Assembly: GCF_000430745.1 (NCBI RefSeq)
Contig: NZ_AUMP01000037.1
Coordinates: 1-38,259 of the forward strand
Direction: 5' to 3'
Length of the DNA: 38,259 bases
From: Fictibacillus gelatini DSM 15865
Lineage (GTDB): Bacteria > Bacillota > Bacilli > Bacillales > Fictibacillaceae
Part shown: one piece after another, positions 37,546 to 38,259 of the stretch
Position numbering within the stretch: the first letter of the stretch is position 1
How the letters are laid out: the number at the start of each line of letters is the position of its first letter
Position numbers and translations under genes: made by a program
The notes under the pieces: generated by a model
Seen by the model: only the letters and a program-made list of their open reading frames with translations
What the model was told of the DNA's origin: nothing
Database searches by the model: none

Positions 37546-38259
37546 ATGAATCAAACAGGTACAGAACGAGTTAAACGAGGAATGGCAGAAATGCAAAAAG
37601 GCGGCGTCATTATGGACGTTGTCAACGCAGAGCAAGCGAAAATCGCAGAAGCAGCTGGAGCGGTAGCCGTAATGGCATTAGAACGCGTTCCTTCCGATAT
37701 TCGCGCAGCAGGCGGTGTAGCCCGCATGGCTGACCCAACGATTGTCGAAGAAGTCGTGAATGCGGTTTCGATTCCTGTCATGGCGAAGGCGCGTATCGGC
37801 CATATCGTCGAAGCGCGCGTGCTTGAAGCGATGGGTGTAGACTACATTGACGAAAGTGAAGTGTTAACGCCGGCAGACGAAGTATTCCACTTGAACAAGC
37901 GCGATTATACGGTTCCATTCGTATGTGGAGCCCGCGACTTAGGCGAAGCAGCGCGCCGCATCGGAGAAGGCGCTTCCATGATCCGTACGAAAGGGGAGCC
38001 AGGAACAGGCAACATCGTTGAAGCGGTACGCCATATGCGCATGATCCAGGCGCAAATTCGTAAAGTCGTGTCGATGAGCAAGGACGAGCTAATGACCGAA
38101 GCGAAAAACCTTGGCGCGCCATACGAAATCCTTCTTCAAATTAAAGAAGCAGGCAAGCTTCCAGTTGTAAACTTTGCGGCAGGCGGCGTGGCAACTCCAG
38201 CGGACGCAGCACTCATGATGGAACTTGGCGCGGACGGCGTATTCGTCGGATCCGGCATT
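37546..38259 (+). CDS. pdxS: Pyridoxal 5'-phosphate synthase lyase subunit PdxS (runs off the window)
   Basis: Synthesises the ring of pyridoxal 5'-phosphate from ribose 5-phosphate, glyceraldehyde 3-phosphate and ammonia delivered by PdxT. The first 238 residues are present, ending in [11 protein letters not shown]. The two catalytic lysines are in VMAKARIGH and RTKGEPGTG, and [20 protein letters not shown] is typical. The usual CGCRDLG reads CGARDLG. GGAGGAG precedes ATG 37546. Standard Bacillus pdxST lies beside dacA and serS under other control; here the gene follows a sigma-54 activator. PdxT would be expected beyond the window end. Confidence 0.93.
   Translation, partial: MNQTGTERVKRGMAEMQKGGVIMDVVNAEQAKIAEAAGAVAVMALERVPSDIRAAGGVARMADPTIVEEVVNAVSIPVMAKARIGHIVEARVLEAMGVDYIDESEVLTPADEVFHLNKRDYTVPFVCGARDLGEAARRIGEGASMIRTKGEPGTGNIVEAVRHMRMIQAQIRKVVSMSKDELMTEAKNLGAPYEILLQIKEAGKLPVVNFAAGGVATPADAALMMELGADGVFVGSGI

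Overview
The window looks like chromosome from a Bacillaceae member (Bacillus and close relatives). Shine-Dalgarno sites are strong (AGGAGG type), TTG and GTG starts are frequent, and sigma-A, sigma-B and sigma-54 (SigL) style promoters can be read. Several genes closely resemble B. subtilis families: OdhA, AnsR/AnsA/AnsB, YvgN, YflT, neutral protease and YkgB-type Pgl. All identifications were made by eye from family knowledge; no database search was run. There are no rRNA or tRNA genes, no CRISPR array and no complete insertion sequence.

Layout. 1-2.1 kb: the start of odhA (2-oxoglutarate dehydrogenase E1), divergent from a CcpC-like LysR regulator. 2.2-5.2 kb: an asparagine/aspartate module, with ansR divergent from ansAB and two matching operator boxes between them. 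5.3-11 kb: small genes, many with their own terminator: two single-helix membrane microproteins around a holin-like protein, a DnaQ-type exonuclease, a YflT stress protein behind a sigma-B promoter, DUF2164, a YvgN-type aldo/keto reductase, DoxX, a YfhD-like protein and others. 11.1-14.5 kb: a glyoxylate-shunt operon made of a 50-residue zinc-finger-like microprotein, aceB and aceA, behind a promoter bracketed by twin palindromes. 14.5-16.7 kb: a NERD-type gene without its 5' half, joined to a dispersed repeat, then an M20 amidohydrolase. 17-20 kb: a three-gene operon (Gfo/Idh/MocA oxidoreductase, ThuA-like protein, TIM-barrel isomerase/epimerase-like protein) with a perfect cre site. 20-26 kb: two divergent secreted proteases, an M4 thermolysin-like enzyme and a 1264-residue subtilase. 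26-27.4 kb: 6-phosphogluconolactonase and a small basic protein. 27.5-38.3 kb: an agmatinase-family ureohydrolase, a TetR regulator, two PuuP-like permeases, glutamate dehydrogenase, two small proteins, a sigma-54 enhancer-binding activator and the start of pdxS.

The last 10.8 kb is the most interesting part. Four transcription units (ureohydrolase, first permease, glutamate dehydrogenase, pdxS) each have a -24/-12 promoter with exact GG-N10-GC spacing, and the only enhancer-binding activator in the window lies among them. The ureohydrolase also has a sigma-A promoter covered by palindromes that fit the TetR gene downstream of it. I infer a nitrogen/polyamine (agmatine, putrescine or guanidino compound) utilisation regulon that also drives PLP synthesis.

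A second theme is intergenic repeat arrays with a period close to 21 bp. Two diverged copies of a TTATCAGCC family (near 5.5 and 15.2 kb) keep the same unit spacing, and a TTATTGTCC family sits upstream of the glyoxylate operon. One TTATCAGCC copy lies exactly where the NERD gene is broken.
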